From JAUWCL01 sp964599375 (GTDB lineage: Bacteria > Krumholzibacteriota > Krumholzibacteriia > Krumholzibacteriales > Krumholzibacteriaceae): a DNA stretch of 64,000 bases. This document shows positions 9,875-17,929 of the stretch, in pieces. Position 1 is the stretch's first letter, and each line of letters opens with the position of its first letter. Where the stretch lies: NCBI GenBank assembly GCA_964599375.1, contig CAZREW010000001.1, positions 186,001-250,000 on the forward strand, given 5' to 3'. Below the pieces are notes generated by a model, which saw nothing but the letters and a program-made list of their open reading frames with translations, made no database searches and was not told the DNA's origin. The translations under genes and the position numbers were made by a program.

Positions 9875-11109
9875 GATACTCCCCCTGTCTTCCCGCCGGC
9901 CTCGCCGTCATCATCCGCGAGCAGCCCGAGCGCTTCGGCCAGCCTCAGTATCTTCCTCGCTCTCGTCTCGATAGGCGCGTCTATCATCTTGCTCCCGATC
10001 GTAGCGACGCCGCTGCCCTCGGAGCGCGCCTTCTCTATCGCTGAGACGACCTTCCTCGCGTACTCGATCCGCTCGGGGGCGGGGCTGAACACGGAGTGGA
10101 TAGGCGCGATCTGCGCCGGATGGATCACACCCTTGCCTTCGAATCCCAGGGCCATAGCCTCCCTTGTGTTCGCTATCAGGCCCTCCTCGTCCTGGACGTC
10201 GGAGAAAACCGTATCGATGACCTGCACGCCAGCCGCCTTAGCGCCCAGCACGAGCATCGACCGCGCGGTGAAGCTCTCCGTCCCTTCCTTCGTCCTCTCC
10301 GCGCCGATGTCGGCGGTGAAATCCTCCGCCCCGAAGCAGAGCGCCACCACACGTCCGCTCGCTGAGCCTATCTCGAATGCGTTCAGTATCCCCTTCGCCG
10401 TCTCGATGAGCGGCATTATCAGGACCTCGTATTCGAGGAAATGTTTCTTTTCGAGCCCGGCGATGATCTTTTCCACGGCTTTCACGTCTGCGGCGGATTC
10501 GCACTTCGGCACGAGGATCGTATCGACGCCGTAAGGGACGACCATCTCTAGATCCATGGCGCCGTATTCAGTCGAGAGGGGATTTATCCTCACTATCCTC
10601 TCGCAGTCGAAGTAATCTATCGTCAGCAGCGTGTTGCGCACAAGGACCCTTGCCGCGTCCTTCTCGCCGGGAGAGACAGAGTCCTCGAGGTCCAGTATCA
10701 CGCTGTCGGCTCCGAACAACCCGCCGTTAAGCATCAGGTCCGGGTTGTTGCCCGGCATGTACAGGCGAGTCCTGCGGAGACGTTCCTTCCGCGGGGGACC
10801 GTATTCGACCTTGCGCTCGGGCAGGCACCCGGGGCCGGGTATCTTCCGGAGCCTTCTCGCGGCGGCCTCGATCCTGGCCATGATCACATAATCCAACGCT
10901 CCCATGTCATCGACGGCGAGATGGCAGTCCCTGATGCCGAGGCGTTCCAGTGTCTCCCTGGCCGTCCTCTCGATCTGGCTGCCGAACATGTGGCCGACGG
11001 AGCTCTCGACCGATATCTCGATACCGCCGGCGTCCTTTTCATCCAGGAGGACAGCAAGGTCGCCCTTCTTGCCCTCCCTGCCTGCGCGGGCCTGAACAGA
11101 ATCACTCAT
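9871..11109 (-). CDS. citDE: Fused citrate lyase acyl-carrier (gamma) and beta subunit
   Basis: 412 residues. Residues 1 to about 92 align with CitD: SVESSVGHMFGSQIE and LAVDDMGALDYVIMARIEAA match INSSVEKQFGDAI and the VDDKGALD block of enterobacterial CitD. Residues 105 to 395 are CitE, an HpcH/HpaI-type lyase (RRTRLYMPGNNPDLM, DSVILDLEDSVSPGEKD, CFGAEDFTADIGAERT). CitD and CitE are normally separate genes, so this is a fusion. The CitD motif AGTLES(S/G)D, whose Ser carries the dephospho-CoA prosthetic group, reads AGREGKKGD here, with Lys at the Ser position. A promoter-like pair lies 130 bases upstream. The next gene, citF, overlaps by four bases. Confidence 0.88.
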   Translation of the reverse strand: MSDSVQARAGREGKKGDLAVLLDEKDAGGIEISVESSVGHMFGSQIERTARETLERLGIRDCHLAVDDMGALDYVIMARIEAAARRLRKIPGPGCLPERKVEYGPPRKERLRRTRLYMPGNNPDLMLNGGLFGADSVILDLEDSVSPGEKDAARVLVRNTLLTIDYFDCERIVRINPLSTEYGAMDLEMVVPYGVDTILVPKCESAADVKAVEKIIAGLEKKHFLEYEVLIMPLIETAKGILNAFEIGSASGRVVALCFGAEDFTADIGAERTKEGTESFTARSMLVLGAKAAGVQVIDTVFSDVQDEEGLIANTREAMALGFEGKGVIHPAQIAPIHSVFSPAPERIEYARKVVSAIEKARSEGSGVATIGSKMIDAPIETRARKILRLAEALGLLADDDGEAGGKTGGVS

Positions 11110-11238
11110 TGTCCACTTCCGGGATTGATCGTAAGGGGTGAATCAGCCGCTTCTTCCTTCGTGATAAGGGGCGTCCCATTCCCTTCCTCACAAGGTGAAA
11201 TAGTCAGTGGCGGCCGTCCGGCCGCCGCACCAGCCGAT
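11110..11238 (-). other. 5' leader of the citDE-citF-pckA operon
   Basis: Non-coding leader between the proposed promoter and the citDE ATG. It holds a perfect inverted repeat GGCGGCCG-TC-CGGCCGCC at 11209-11226, which could fold as a very stable hairpin in the 5' untranslated RNA. It has no U-run, so it is not a simple terminator. CCCGGAAGTGG before the ATG serves as ribosome binding site. Confidence 0.4.
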
Positions 11239-11267
11239 AATCTAAACAATACAGACCTGTTTGTCTA
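11239..11267 (-). promoter_or_regulatory. Sigma-70-like promoter for citDE-citF-pckA
   Basis: On the minus strand TAGACA (11267-11262) and TAGATT (11244-11239) are separated by 17 bases, matching the -35 and -10 consensus at 5 and 4 of 6 positions. It lies 130 bases before the citDE start and downstream of the intrinsic terminator at 11294-11325, so the cit operon appears to be transcribed separately from pyk. Confidence 0.45.
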
Positions 11268-11293
11268 GGCATACCGCAAAAAATGCGGCGGAG

Positions 11294-11325
11294 AAAAAAA
11301 GGACGGACCCGTTAAAGGTCCGTCC
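11294..11325 (-). terminator. Intrinsic terminator between pyk/ncRNA and the cit operon
   Basis: On the minus strand a perfect nine-base stem GGACGGACC / GGTCCGTCC with a seven-base loop is followed directly by TTTTTTT. This is a textbook Rho-independent terminator for transcripts coming from the pyk side. Confidence 0.85.
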
Positions 11326-11520
11326 CCAGGTCCCGAAGGCTAAGTCATGCGTTCCTGCTGCTCACTGCCCCCTTCGGCTACGCGGCAACCTGTTGAGCCT
11401 TCTCTTAACGTTGGGGGGGAGGCCCCGTTCATCAAAGAGTTTCCGCGGGCTCAACAACAGGTTAACGCTTTCTTAACATCAATATCTGTGCCAGTTTCCT
11501 CAGATCATTACACGGCGTGT
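11326..11520 (-). ncRNA. Candidate structured non-coding RNA or pyk 3' leader/trailer
   Basis: The roughly 390 bases between the pyk stop and the terminator hold no credible ORF but do hold long-range complementarity on the minus strand. CCTGTTGTTGAGCC (11461-11448) can pair with GGCTCAACAGG (11399-11389), and CCGAAGG (11377-11371) with CCTTCGG (11339-11333). Two GTTAAG-type repeats flank the first stem. The nested stems end in a strong terminator, as in stand-alone small RNAs such as 6S-type RNAs. The 5' end is not defined by a clear promoter. It could instead be a structured 3' untranslated region of pyk. No Rfam family was recognised by eye. Confidence 0.35.
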
Positions 11521-11717
11521 CGGGGACCGGGCCGGACCCGCCGAGCCCCCCGTGGATAATCCGCCTAATAGCTTATTATGCAGGAGGTTGTATAGCCACC
11601 GGCACCGGTGCCGGCTCTGCTATGGTGCCGTAATTTCTTGATTTCCAGCAGGAAAGGCTCACCGGGCCGGTAATTAAATATTTTGACTGTGCCGCGGCGC
11701 GCGTAAACTTTCTTTCC

Positions 11718-13124
11718 TCAGATATCGACCAGGTGTACGGTGTTTGTGGGAGCCCTTTCCGTGGTCGGGATGCCGGCCGTAAGGACGATCCGGCCCCTGT
11801 ATCCCGCGCCTGCAACCTTCTCCTTTATCGCGGCGAATATCTGGTCGGTCGTATCCAGGCTTTCGATCGGGATCGTCTCGACCCCCCAGACGAGGGCGAG
11901 CTGCCTTACTACATGCTCTAGGTCTGTAAGGGCGATCACGGGGACAGCGGGGCGCCTGCGGGCGATAAGCCTGGCTGTCCTTCCCGAATGAGTGAGGACG
12001 ACGATCGCATTTGCCCCCACTTCGCCGGCGATCTTCACGGCTCCCGCCGTGACCGCGTCGGTATCGGAATCTGCGGCGTTCTCCGGCTTCGAGAGGACAT
12101 CCTCCGTGTGCCAGGCCCACTGCGGCCCGAGAGCATATCCCTCGGCTGTCTCGATGATCTTTGCCATCATCGAGACGGTCTCGACCGGGTACTTCCCCGT
12201 CGCCGTCTCGGCAGAAAGCATCAGCGCGTCACTCCCGTCAAAGACCGCATTAGCGACGTCACTGGCCTCCGCCCTTGTGGGAAGTTCGGAGGTCGTCATC
12301 GATTCGAGCATCTGCGTCGCCGTGATCACGGGCTTTCCTGCCGCGAGGCACTTTCTGATAAGCTCCTTCTGGATGACCGGGACCTGGTCGGTCGGGACTT
12401 CCACTCCGAGGTCCCCTCGCGCGATCATCACCGCGTCCGAGGCTTCCATGATGCCGTCGATGTTCTCTACCGCCTCGCGCTTCTCTATCTTCACCACTAT
12501 CTTCGCTTCTGATCCGGCGGCCTCGAGTATCTTCCTCAGCTCGACGACCTCGCCGGCGCTCCTTACGAACGACAGCGCTACATAGTCCACGCCCAGGCCT
12601 ATGCCGAAATCGAGGTCTTCCCTGTCCCTGTCAGTCAGGGCCGGCGCGCTTATGCTTACGCCGGGAAGATTGACTCCCTTGCGCGAGGTGAGTGTGCCTC
12701 CATGGAGCACCCTGCAGAGAACATCTCCTTTCTCGATCCGGTCGACGGTGAGATGTATGATGCCGTCGGCGAGAAATATATCATTGCCGGGCCGCACGTC
12801 GCCGGCGAGCTTCGGATAATCGATATGCACGACGCCTTGCCTTCCCGCCGGATCCCCGGAGGTGAGGATCAGCGCGGAGCCCCTGGCAAGCTCCATCCCG
12901 TCCTCGATCTCGCCCACGCGGATCTTCGGACCCTGCAGGTCCTGCATCACGGCTATCCGTGAGCTGATATCCCTGACGCGGCGGCAGACCTCTGCGTGTT
13001 CGTTATGTTTTCCATGGGAGAAGTTGATCCTCGCGACGTTCATACCCGCTTCGGCTAGCTTTTCCAGAGTTCCCATGTCCCTGGTGGCTGGTCCTATAGT
13101 GCAGACTATCTTTGCCCTCTTCAC
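11718..13124 (-). CDS. pyk: Pyruvate kinase
   Basis: 468 residues from a GTG start at 13124, which is preceded by GGAGGTCGACT and gives the canonical N-terminus VKRAKIVCTIGPAT. A longer in-frame ATG at 13193 would add 23 atypical residues. It converts PEP and ADP to pyruvate and ATP. Visible blocks are INFSHGKHNEH, DLQGPKIRVG, the active-site region IVVKIEKREAVENIDGI, MIARGDLGVEVP, ITATQMLESM and the C-terminal effector-type domain with IVVLTHSGRTARLIARRRP. The length is usual for the family. Downstream lie the structured RNA candidate, a terminator and then the citrate lyase/PEPCK operon, so enzymes of the oxaloacetate-PEP-pyruvate node are grouped here. Confidence 0.95.
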   Translation of the reverse strand: MKRAKIVCTIGPATRDMGTLEKLAEAGMNVARINFSHGKHNEHAEVCRRVRDISSRIAVMQDLQGPKIRVGEIEDGMELARGSALILTSGDPAGRQGVVHIDYPKLAGDVRPGNDIFLADGIIHLTVDRIEKGDVLCRVLHGGTLTSRKGVNLPGVSISAPALTDRDREDLDFGIGLGVDYVALSFVRSAGEVVELRKILEAAGSEAKIVVKIEKREAVENIDGIMEASDAVMIARGDLGVEVPTDQVPVIQKELIRKCLAAGKPVITATQMLESMTTSELPTRAEASDVANAVFDGSDALMLSAETATGKYPVETVSMMAKIIETAEGYALGPQWAWHTEDVLSKPENAADSDTDAVTAGAVKIAGEVGANAIVVLTHSGRTARLIARRRPAVPVIALTDLEHVVRQLALVWGVETIPIESLDTTDQIFAAIKEKVAGAGYRGRIVLTAGIPTTERAPTNTVHLVDI

Positions 13125-13247
13125 AGTCGACCTCCGCTCTGCGGCCGGTACGCGGGGCCCGCGTCTCTTCGTTGCGCCGATCAGGCCCCGCAATGTATAC
13201 TACCATTATAGGAAGGCGTCGCGAAGAAAAACAATGGAGGAGAACGG

Positions 13248-14255
13248 ATGGAGAAGAGGAAGCTCGGCAGGACAGATATCACCGCATCAGTGGTCGGATT
13301 CGGCGGCATCCCGCTGCAGGGGCTCACCTTCGCGGAAGCTGAGCGGGTTCTCCTTCACGCCTGCGACAGAGGGATCGATTTCTTCGATACGGCCCGGGGA
13401 TATACCGACAGCGAGGAAAAGATCGGCCGGGCGCTCGAGTCGCGCAGGGATTCTGTCTGGATCGCCTCCAAGGCGATGTCGAGGGACGCATCGGGGATGA
13501 AGGGAGAGCTCGAGACGAGTCTGCGAAACCTGCGTACGGGGATGATAGACCTCTACCAGTTCCATGCGGTCGGAAACATGAAACAGCTCGACAGGATCCT
13601 CGGGCCCGGCGGGGCGTACGAGACACTGGCCAGGGCCCGCGAGGAAGGCAGGATCAGGTGGATAGGGATAACGGGCCATTCGAGGGAGATCCTTCTCCAT
13701 GCGGCCGGTATGGGCCTTTTTGACACGGTCCAGTGCCCCTTCAACGCGATAGAGACGGAATGGAAGGACAAGGTCCTCCCCGCCGCCCACGCGGCCGGCA
13801 TGGGAACGATAGGGATGAAGCCTGTCGCGGGCGGAGCCCTTGCCGACGTGCCCTCAGCGATAAGGTTCACGCTTACCGGTGGTATAGACATATCGATCCC
13901 CGGCATGGATGCCATCGAGCAGGTCGACGAGAACATCATGGCGGGAGACCTGACCGAGCCCTCCGCAGGGGAGCTCGCAGGCCTGGCCGCTGAAAAGGAG
14001 GCCTGGGGAGAGCTCTTCTGCCGCAGGTGCGGATATTGCATGCCCTGCCCGTCGGGGCTGAACATCCCCTTCCTGCTCCTTCTCGAGGGGTACTACAACC
14101 GTTACGGGCTGAAGGACTGGGCCGTCTCAAGGCTCAAGACCCAGAAGATGAAATACAGCGACTGCACAGCGTGCGGGGAGTGCCTTGAAAAATGCCCGTA
14201 CGGCCTGCCCGTCCCCGATCTGATGAAGCGCGCACAACGGCTTCTGGAAAAATGA
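13248..14255 (+). CDS. Aldo/keto reductase with C-terminal 4Fe-4S ferredoxin-like domain
   Basis: 335 residues. Residues 1 to about 250 form the aldo/keto reductase barrel: DRGIDFFDTARGYTDSEEKIG holds the catalytic Asp and Tyr, SKAMSRD the Lys region, and the His region is WIGITGHSR. The last 80 residues carry two cysteine sets, CRRCGYCMPCPSG and CTACGECLEKCPYG, typical of the 4Fe-4S-containing family common in anaerobes. The physiological electron donor may therefore be ferredoxin-like rather than only NADPH; the substrate is unknown. ATGGAGGAGAACGG before the ATG supplies the ribosome binding site. It is divergent from pyk. Confidence 0.88.
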   Translation: MEKRKLGRTDITASVVGFGGIPLQGLTFAEAERVLLHACDRGIDFFDTARGYTDSEEKIGRALESRRDSVWIASKAMSRDASGMKGELETSLRNLRTGMIDLYQFHAVGNMKQLDRILGPGGAYETLARAREEGRIRWIGITGHSREILLHAAGMGLFDTVQCPFNAIETEWKDKVLPAAHAAGMGTIGMKPVAGGALADVPSAIRFTLTGGIDISIPGMDAIEQVDENIMAGDLTEPSAGELAGLAAEKEAWGELFCRRCGYCMPCPSGLNIPFLLLLEGYYNRYGLKDWAVSRLKTQKMKYSDCTACGECLEKCPYGLPVPDLMKRAQRLLEK

Positions 14256-14582
14256 TATATACAACCTGCCGCGGCCTCTGGCACGCATCTTGTAATATCG
14301 ACTTTAAAAACCTGTTGACAGCACCGAGAAACCCGGATTTAAGATGGTTGTGATCTGAGGAGATCGGCCGCGAGGCGGGCTTTCAGAGCCCCCAGGTCCG
14401 TGCGGGAGTACCAGCGAGCAGCGGCGACGGCTGGACGGGATCCTGCCGGCCCGTGAGTGTTTGGTCACCCCGGGGAGAGAGGGGGAGGATCGGAACATAA
14501 GCTAGCAATAGACGGAGATTTCCGGCGGGGCGAAAGGCCTTTCCGGACAAGATAGAGCGTTCAACTGTCGGGAGGAGCCGAT
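14256..14582 (+). other. Intergenic region with promoter and long leader
   Basis: No credible ORF. A promoter-like pair lies at 14315-14343 and would give a leader of about 230 bases before the next gene. The leader has several GC-rich inverted repeats, for example GATCTGAGGAGATC near 14353 and a CCGG..AAGGCCTTTCCGG element near 14521-14545. I cannot assign a known riboswitch. Confidence 0.35.
14315..14343 (+). promoter_or_regulatory. Sigma-70-like promoter for the 14583 gene
   Basis: A perfect TTGACA (14315-14320) is followed after 17 bases by TTTAAG (14338-14343). TAAGAT at 14340 is an alternative -10 with a 19-base spacer. Confidence 0.5.
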
Positions 14583-15155
14583 ATGAAATCTTTTCTAATG
14601 GTCGTTTTCGCGGTGCTTCTGATATCCCCCGCCGCTTCAGCGCAATCGAACGGTTATATAGGCCTGTTCGCCGACGTAGGGCATACTTCTTGGTGCGGAG
14701 CTGCGGCATCCGTCCCCGGGAGCCTGAACATGTACATCTACTGCCTGCCCCGGTCAGACGGCATGTACTGCGCGGAGTTCAAGCTTCAGATGCCCACGGA
14801 TCCCACGCTGCTCCTCGCGAACGCGACCGCACAGGCCGGATACTCGGTAATCCTGGGCGACCTCGCCTCAGGCGTGAGCTTCTGTTTCCTCGAATGCAAG
14901 AACGACTGGATCTGGATCTACAACGTGCTGCTGATAGATACGGGCGGCAACAGGAACACGATCAGTATCGTTGACCATCCGCTGTCGCACGATGTGTATT
15001 TCGCCAGCTGCGAAGAGCCCGACCGGCCGCAGTACCCGGCAGTGGTGTTCAACAATTTCTACACGAACTACACCGACGGCATCGACCCCGAATGCGAAGC
15101 TACCGCCACAGCCGCGCGCACATGGGGAGCGATCAAGAGCATGTATAACGACTGA
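14583..15155 (+). CDS. Secreted cysteine-containing protein, unknown function
   Basis: 190 residues with a signal peptide (MKSFLMVVFAVLLISPAASA) and GGGAGGAGC before the ATG. The mature part looks all-beta and holds eight or so cysteines (SWCGAAAS, IYCLPRSDGMYCAE, FCFLECKND, YFASCEEP, DPECEAT). These could form disulphides after export, consistent with a periplasmic or extracellular location. No family was recognised. It has its own promoter and long leader and is followed by a hairpin terminator shared with the convergent gene. Confidence 0.7.
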   Translation: MKSFLMVVFAVLLISPAASAQSNGYIGLFADVGHTSWCGAAASVPGSLNMYIYCLPRSDGMYCAEFKLQMPTDPTLLLANATAQAGYSVILGDLASGVSFCFLECKNDWIWIYNVLLIDTGGNRNTISIVDHPLSHDVYFASCEEPDRPQYPAVVFNNFYTNYTDGIDPECEATATAARTWGAIKSMYND

Positions 15156-15185
15156 CCGATCGCGCGAAGATGTCAGAACATGAAA

Positions 15186-15211
15186 GAGGGACCGGATCCT
15201 TCCGGTCCCTC
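15186..15211. terminator. Bidirectional hairpin terminator between convergent genes
   Basis: An eleven-base perfect stem GAGGGACCGGA / TCCGGTCCCTC with a four-base loop. Downstream T content is modest on both strands (ATGATTTT on the plus strand), so termination strength is uncertain. Confidence 0.65.
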
Positions 15212-15266
15212 ATGATTTTCCCATCCAGCCTGTCCGCCGGCCGCGCGCGTCCGCTCCGGTCAAGGT

Positions 15267-16187
15267 CTATTCCGGCCCCGCTCCCGACTCCCTGATCAGC
15301 TTTACAGTCTCGTCGGCAAGATCGCCGGCCAGGCTCGAGCCTGCCCCGAATCCCGTCACGATCCCCATGAACCTACCATAACTGAATACTCTTACTGTCC
15401 CCCTGTAGGGAGCCTCGCCCTCGGCCGTCGCGTATTTCGCTTCTTCCTGCCCCGCCTCTTCGGCCGTGGCCCCGATCTCCCCTGTGTACCAGTTAAAGGC
15501 CTCTGCCGCCGCATCCACGGACTCCAGCGGGAATATATACAGCTTGCCCTTCTCTTCGCCGATGCTGTAATCGCCGGTGAACGCCGGGGGGAGCTTGCCG
15601 CTGCCCATGACTCCCTCGTTCACGAATGTCACGCTCTTTTCGATAAGGCCGCCCCTGGGGAACAGGAAGACCTCCGCAGGTTCCCTTCCCCCGTCAGGGA
15701 TCTTCCCCGCGACTGTCTCCGCGAACTCCTTCATCGCCTCGCTGATCTTCTCTCCCTCCTCGTAGGCGTAGATCTCGACGTAGAAGCGCCCTTTCCAGAA
15801 GTGGATGGAGTACTCGTCGCCGAAAGCCTCGTTACCTATCTCAAGATATTCCACGTCGGGGCTTCTGAACTGGGAATAGATCCCGAAAGCCATAAGCGGG
15901 CTCCCGTGCTCGTATATCTCGACCTTTATCTCGAGACCGGAGGGGTCCAGATAATGCTGGGCGGCCACCTCCCGGAAATCGTACATCAGAAACGTCTCGG
16001 CCTGGCCGTCGATATACTCCCATAGGTCCTGCGGACCGTAGATAAGAGGTTCCCCGTCCAGTTTCCAGCCGCTTATCTCGTTATCAGCGGGCAGGAGCCC
16101 AGGGGGAGTGATATCTCCTGAATGCGCGCTGGTCCCCGCGATGACCGCCAGAAGCAGGGCCGCGATGACCGACCTGGAATATTTCAT
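15267..16187 (-). CDS. Exported protein, DUF6599-like, unknown function
   Basis: 306 residues from the ATG at 16187, which begins a signal peptide (MKYSRSVIAALLLAVIAGTSA). A longer ATG at 16217 adds ten residues that break the signal. Blocks DLWEYIDGQAETFLMYDF, VEIYEHGSPLMAFGIYSQF and FFWKGRFYVEIYAYEE-type sequence (HFWKGRFYVEIYAY here) resemble the bacterial family annotated as DUF6599, in which tandem domains share a Y-I-D/N-G-x-A-E motif. That name is from memory and should be checked. No catalytic motif was seen. It converges on the previous gene across a hairpin. Confidence 0.65.
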   Translation of the reverse strand: MKYSRSVIAALLLAVIAGTSAHSGDITPPGLLPADNEISGWKLDGEPLIYGPQDLWEYIDGQAETFLMYDFREVAAQHYLDPSGLEIKVEIYEHGSPLMAFGIYSQFRSPDVEYLEIGNEAFGDEYSIHFWKGRFYVEIYAYEEGEKISEAMKEFAETVAGKIPDGGREPAEVFLFPRGGLIEKSVTFVNEGVMGSGKLPPAFTGDYSIGEEKGKLYIFPLESVDAAAEAFNWYTGEIGATAEEAGQEEAKYATAEGEAPYRGTVRVFSYGRFMGIVTGFGAGSSLAGDLADETVKLIRESGAGPE

Positions 16188-16291
16188 ACTTTCACCGCCT
16201 TGTTTAATCCTGGGCATTCCTGTATATTATAGGTTCAACGATGGGAAATCGCCTAATTATTCTTGGTACAGGCATCTTTCACGGAGATAAA

Positions 16292-16711
16292 ATGGGTTTT
16301 TTCAAGAAGCTTCTGGGGCTGGAGAGTTCGCCGGGAGAGCCGGAGCTCCTGCCGGACGAGAGATTCGAAGAGACGGTCGGCAGCCCCGATATGCCCCTTT
16401 TCGTGGTGTTTTTCAGCCTCTGGTGCTCCTCATGCCAGGTGATGCTCGGCCTGCTCAACGAAGTCGGGCCGGAGTATCTCGGCCGCGCCCGCTTCTACAA
16501 GATGGACGCCGGCAGGAGCCCCCGTGCCGTAACGGCGCTCGGTATAAGGGGCGTCCCCGTGCTTGCCGCGTTTGCTCCGGGCGCTGCGGCTGACACGACA
16601 ACGGGGCTTATGGACATAACCGAATTGAGAGAGTGGATAGAGAGCCATCTTCCGGGACAGGAAGAGACTTCCGGGCGGGATTCATCCGGCACCGGCAAGG
16701 ACAGCGTGTAA
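16292..16711 (+). CDS. Thioredoxin-like protein
   Basis: 139 residues from ATG 16292 (ACGGAGATAAA upstream). An earlier in-frame ATG at 16241 has no ribosome binding site. The fold is thioredoxin-like with redox motif WCSSC preceded by FVVFFSLWC, and the cis-proline loop GIRGVPVLAAF. The N-terminal MGFFKKLLGLE replaces the first strand, and there is no signal peptide, so the protein acts in the cytoplasm. WCSSC instead of WCGPC implies a different redox potential from housekeeping thioredoxin. The following barrel gene starts only five bases later. Confidence 0.8.
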   Translation: MGFFKKLLGLESSPGEPELLPDERFEETVGSPDMPLFVVFFSLWCSSCQVMLGLLNEVGPEYLGRARFYKMDAGRSPRAVTALGIRGVPVLAAFAPGAAADTTTGLMDITELREWIESHLPGQEETSGRDSSGTGKDSV

Positions 16712-16716
16712 AGGCA

Positions 16717-17400
16717 ATGAGATTCTTCGCCATACTGGCCGCGGTCACGATCCTGGCCGCCGCCCTTGCGCCTCCAGCGGCTGCGGCTGAAAGCAACGTC
16801 TTCCTCAAGGCCACGGTCGGGGGAAGCTATCCCATCATGCAGAACCTCAACAACGAGCTCGGGGACCAGGGAGGACGCCAGCTCATACCCGGGGTAAGCT
16901 TAAGCATGTCGATCGGGCGGATGTTCTCAGATCACAAGTGGGGCCTCGAGTTCTGTTTCGATCAGGCCCGCTACCAGAGCTTCAGGTACGAGAACGACTA
17001 CGAGAGCTTCGAGGGCGACATGAAGCACTACAACTTCATGCTCGTCGGCAAGAGGAGCCTCCTGCCCTCGAACGATACCTTCCGCCCCTGCATCGGCGCT
17101 GGCATCGGCTACGGGTACACCAACATCTCGCGGGCAGGGGGCAAGATAGACGGCCTGGAGGGCCTGCTGCTTCTCCAGCTCGAATCGAGGATAAAGGACA
17201 ACATCTCGATATTGATCGAAAGCGCCTTCCTGACGACCTTCGACAAGTCCAGGTACGACTCGTCCTTCCTCGAAAGCTCGGCATACGATGCGATCCTCGA
17301 CGGCAACGGCGATCCACTCGACGAGAGATTCACATCCATAGACCTGAGGATAGGCATCCAGGCCTGGCTCAAGCCGCCGTCGAAGTACGGCGAACCTTAG
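16717..17400 (+). CDS. Outer-membrane beta-barrel protein
   Basis: 227 residues with a signal peptide (MRFFAILAAVTILAAALAPP, AAAA). The start at 16717 is chosen because an in-frame ATG at 16633 lies inside the thioredoxin-like gene. The mature protein alternates aromatic and polar residues (GLEFCFDQARYQSFRYEND, PCIGAGIGYGYTNIS, SIDLRIGIQAWLKPP) as in eight-strand outer-membrane barrels of the OmpA/OprF-N or opacity type. There is no peptidoglycan-binding domain. It sits between a thioredoxin-like and a lipoprotein gene on the same strand and is probably co-transcribed. Confidence 0.75.
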   Translation: MRFFAILAAVTILAAALAPPAAAAESNVFLKATVGGSYPIMQNLNNELGDQGGRQLIPGVSLSMSIGRMFSDHKWGLEFCFDQARYQSFRYENDYESFEGDMKHYNFMLVGKRSLLPSNDTFRPCIGAGIGYGYTNISRAGGKIDGLEGLLLLQLESRIKDNISILIESAFLTTFDKSRYDSSFLESSAYDAILDGNGDPLDERFTSIDLRIGIQAWLKPPSKYGEP

Positions 17401-17416
17401 AAATGGCGGTCGGACC

Positions 17417-17929
17417 ATGCGTGTGATCATCCCCGCCCTCTCCATCCTGGCAGGAATGCTGCTTCTCGGTGCATGCGCGGATGACGGCCGTTCACAACCA
17501 GGGCGCATAGGCGGCTGCACCGCCGATACGTTCCCGCTTGATATCAGCATGGATGTCTCCTGTGACGACCCCGTCTCCCCCGTGCGGATCTCGATACTCT
17601 CAGTCGAGCGCCTGCAGGACGGGGATTACAATGCGGCGGCTGCAGGGCTCATCTCGGTCCTCGATTCGCTCGGAGCCCGCATCTGCGGCCGGCCGCAGCT
17701 TGTCGTGATAAAGGAAGGTCCATGCTGGCCCCGCTGCCGTATCGATATAAGGCTGGAAAAGGGAGCGGAGAGATTGTTCCCGGAGATCAGGTCCGAGCTG
17801 GAGAACGGAACACTGGCCGGTTCACGTCCTTCTCAAGAGAGGCCCGAAGGGTATGGCCTATTCTTCGTGCAGACCGGGGTCGGCTCTACCGATCACTGGA
17901 CCCTCTGGTACGGCCGGCCGCTGCGCTGA
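17417..17929 (+). CDS. Lipoprotein, unknown function
   Basis: 170 residues with a lipoprotein signal (MRVIIPALSILAGMLLLGAC). About ten residues after the lipobox the sequence holds a CTADTF/MDVSCDDP cysteine pair. The remainder is mixed alpha/beta and not recognised. The last 44 bases overlap the 3' end of the convergent dehalogenase-like gene (17886-17929). Both reading frames are intact, so the overlap seems real. Confidence 0.65.
   Translation: MRVIIPALSILAGMLLLGACADDGRSQPGRIGGCTADTFPLDISMDVSCDDPVSPVRISILSVERLQDGDYNAAAAGLISVLDSLGARICGRPQLVVIKEGPCWPRCRIDIRLEKGAERLFPEIRSELENGTLAGSRPSQERPEGYGLFFVQTGVGSTDHWTLWYGRPLR

Noticed and set aside
11326..11520. SRP RNA, RNase P RNA or tmRNA
   Set aside because: None of the core motifs of these RNAs could be found by eye on either strand; 6S-type remains only a possibility.
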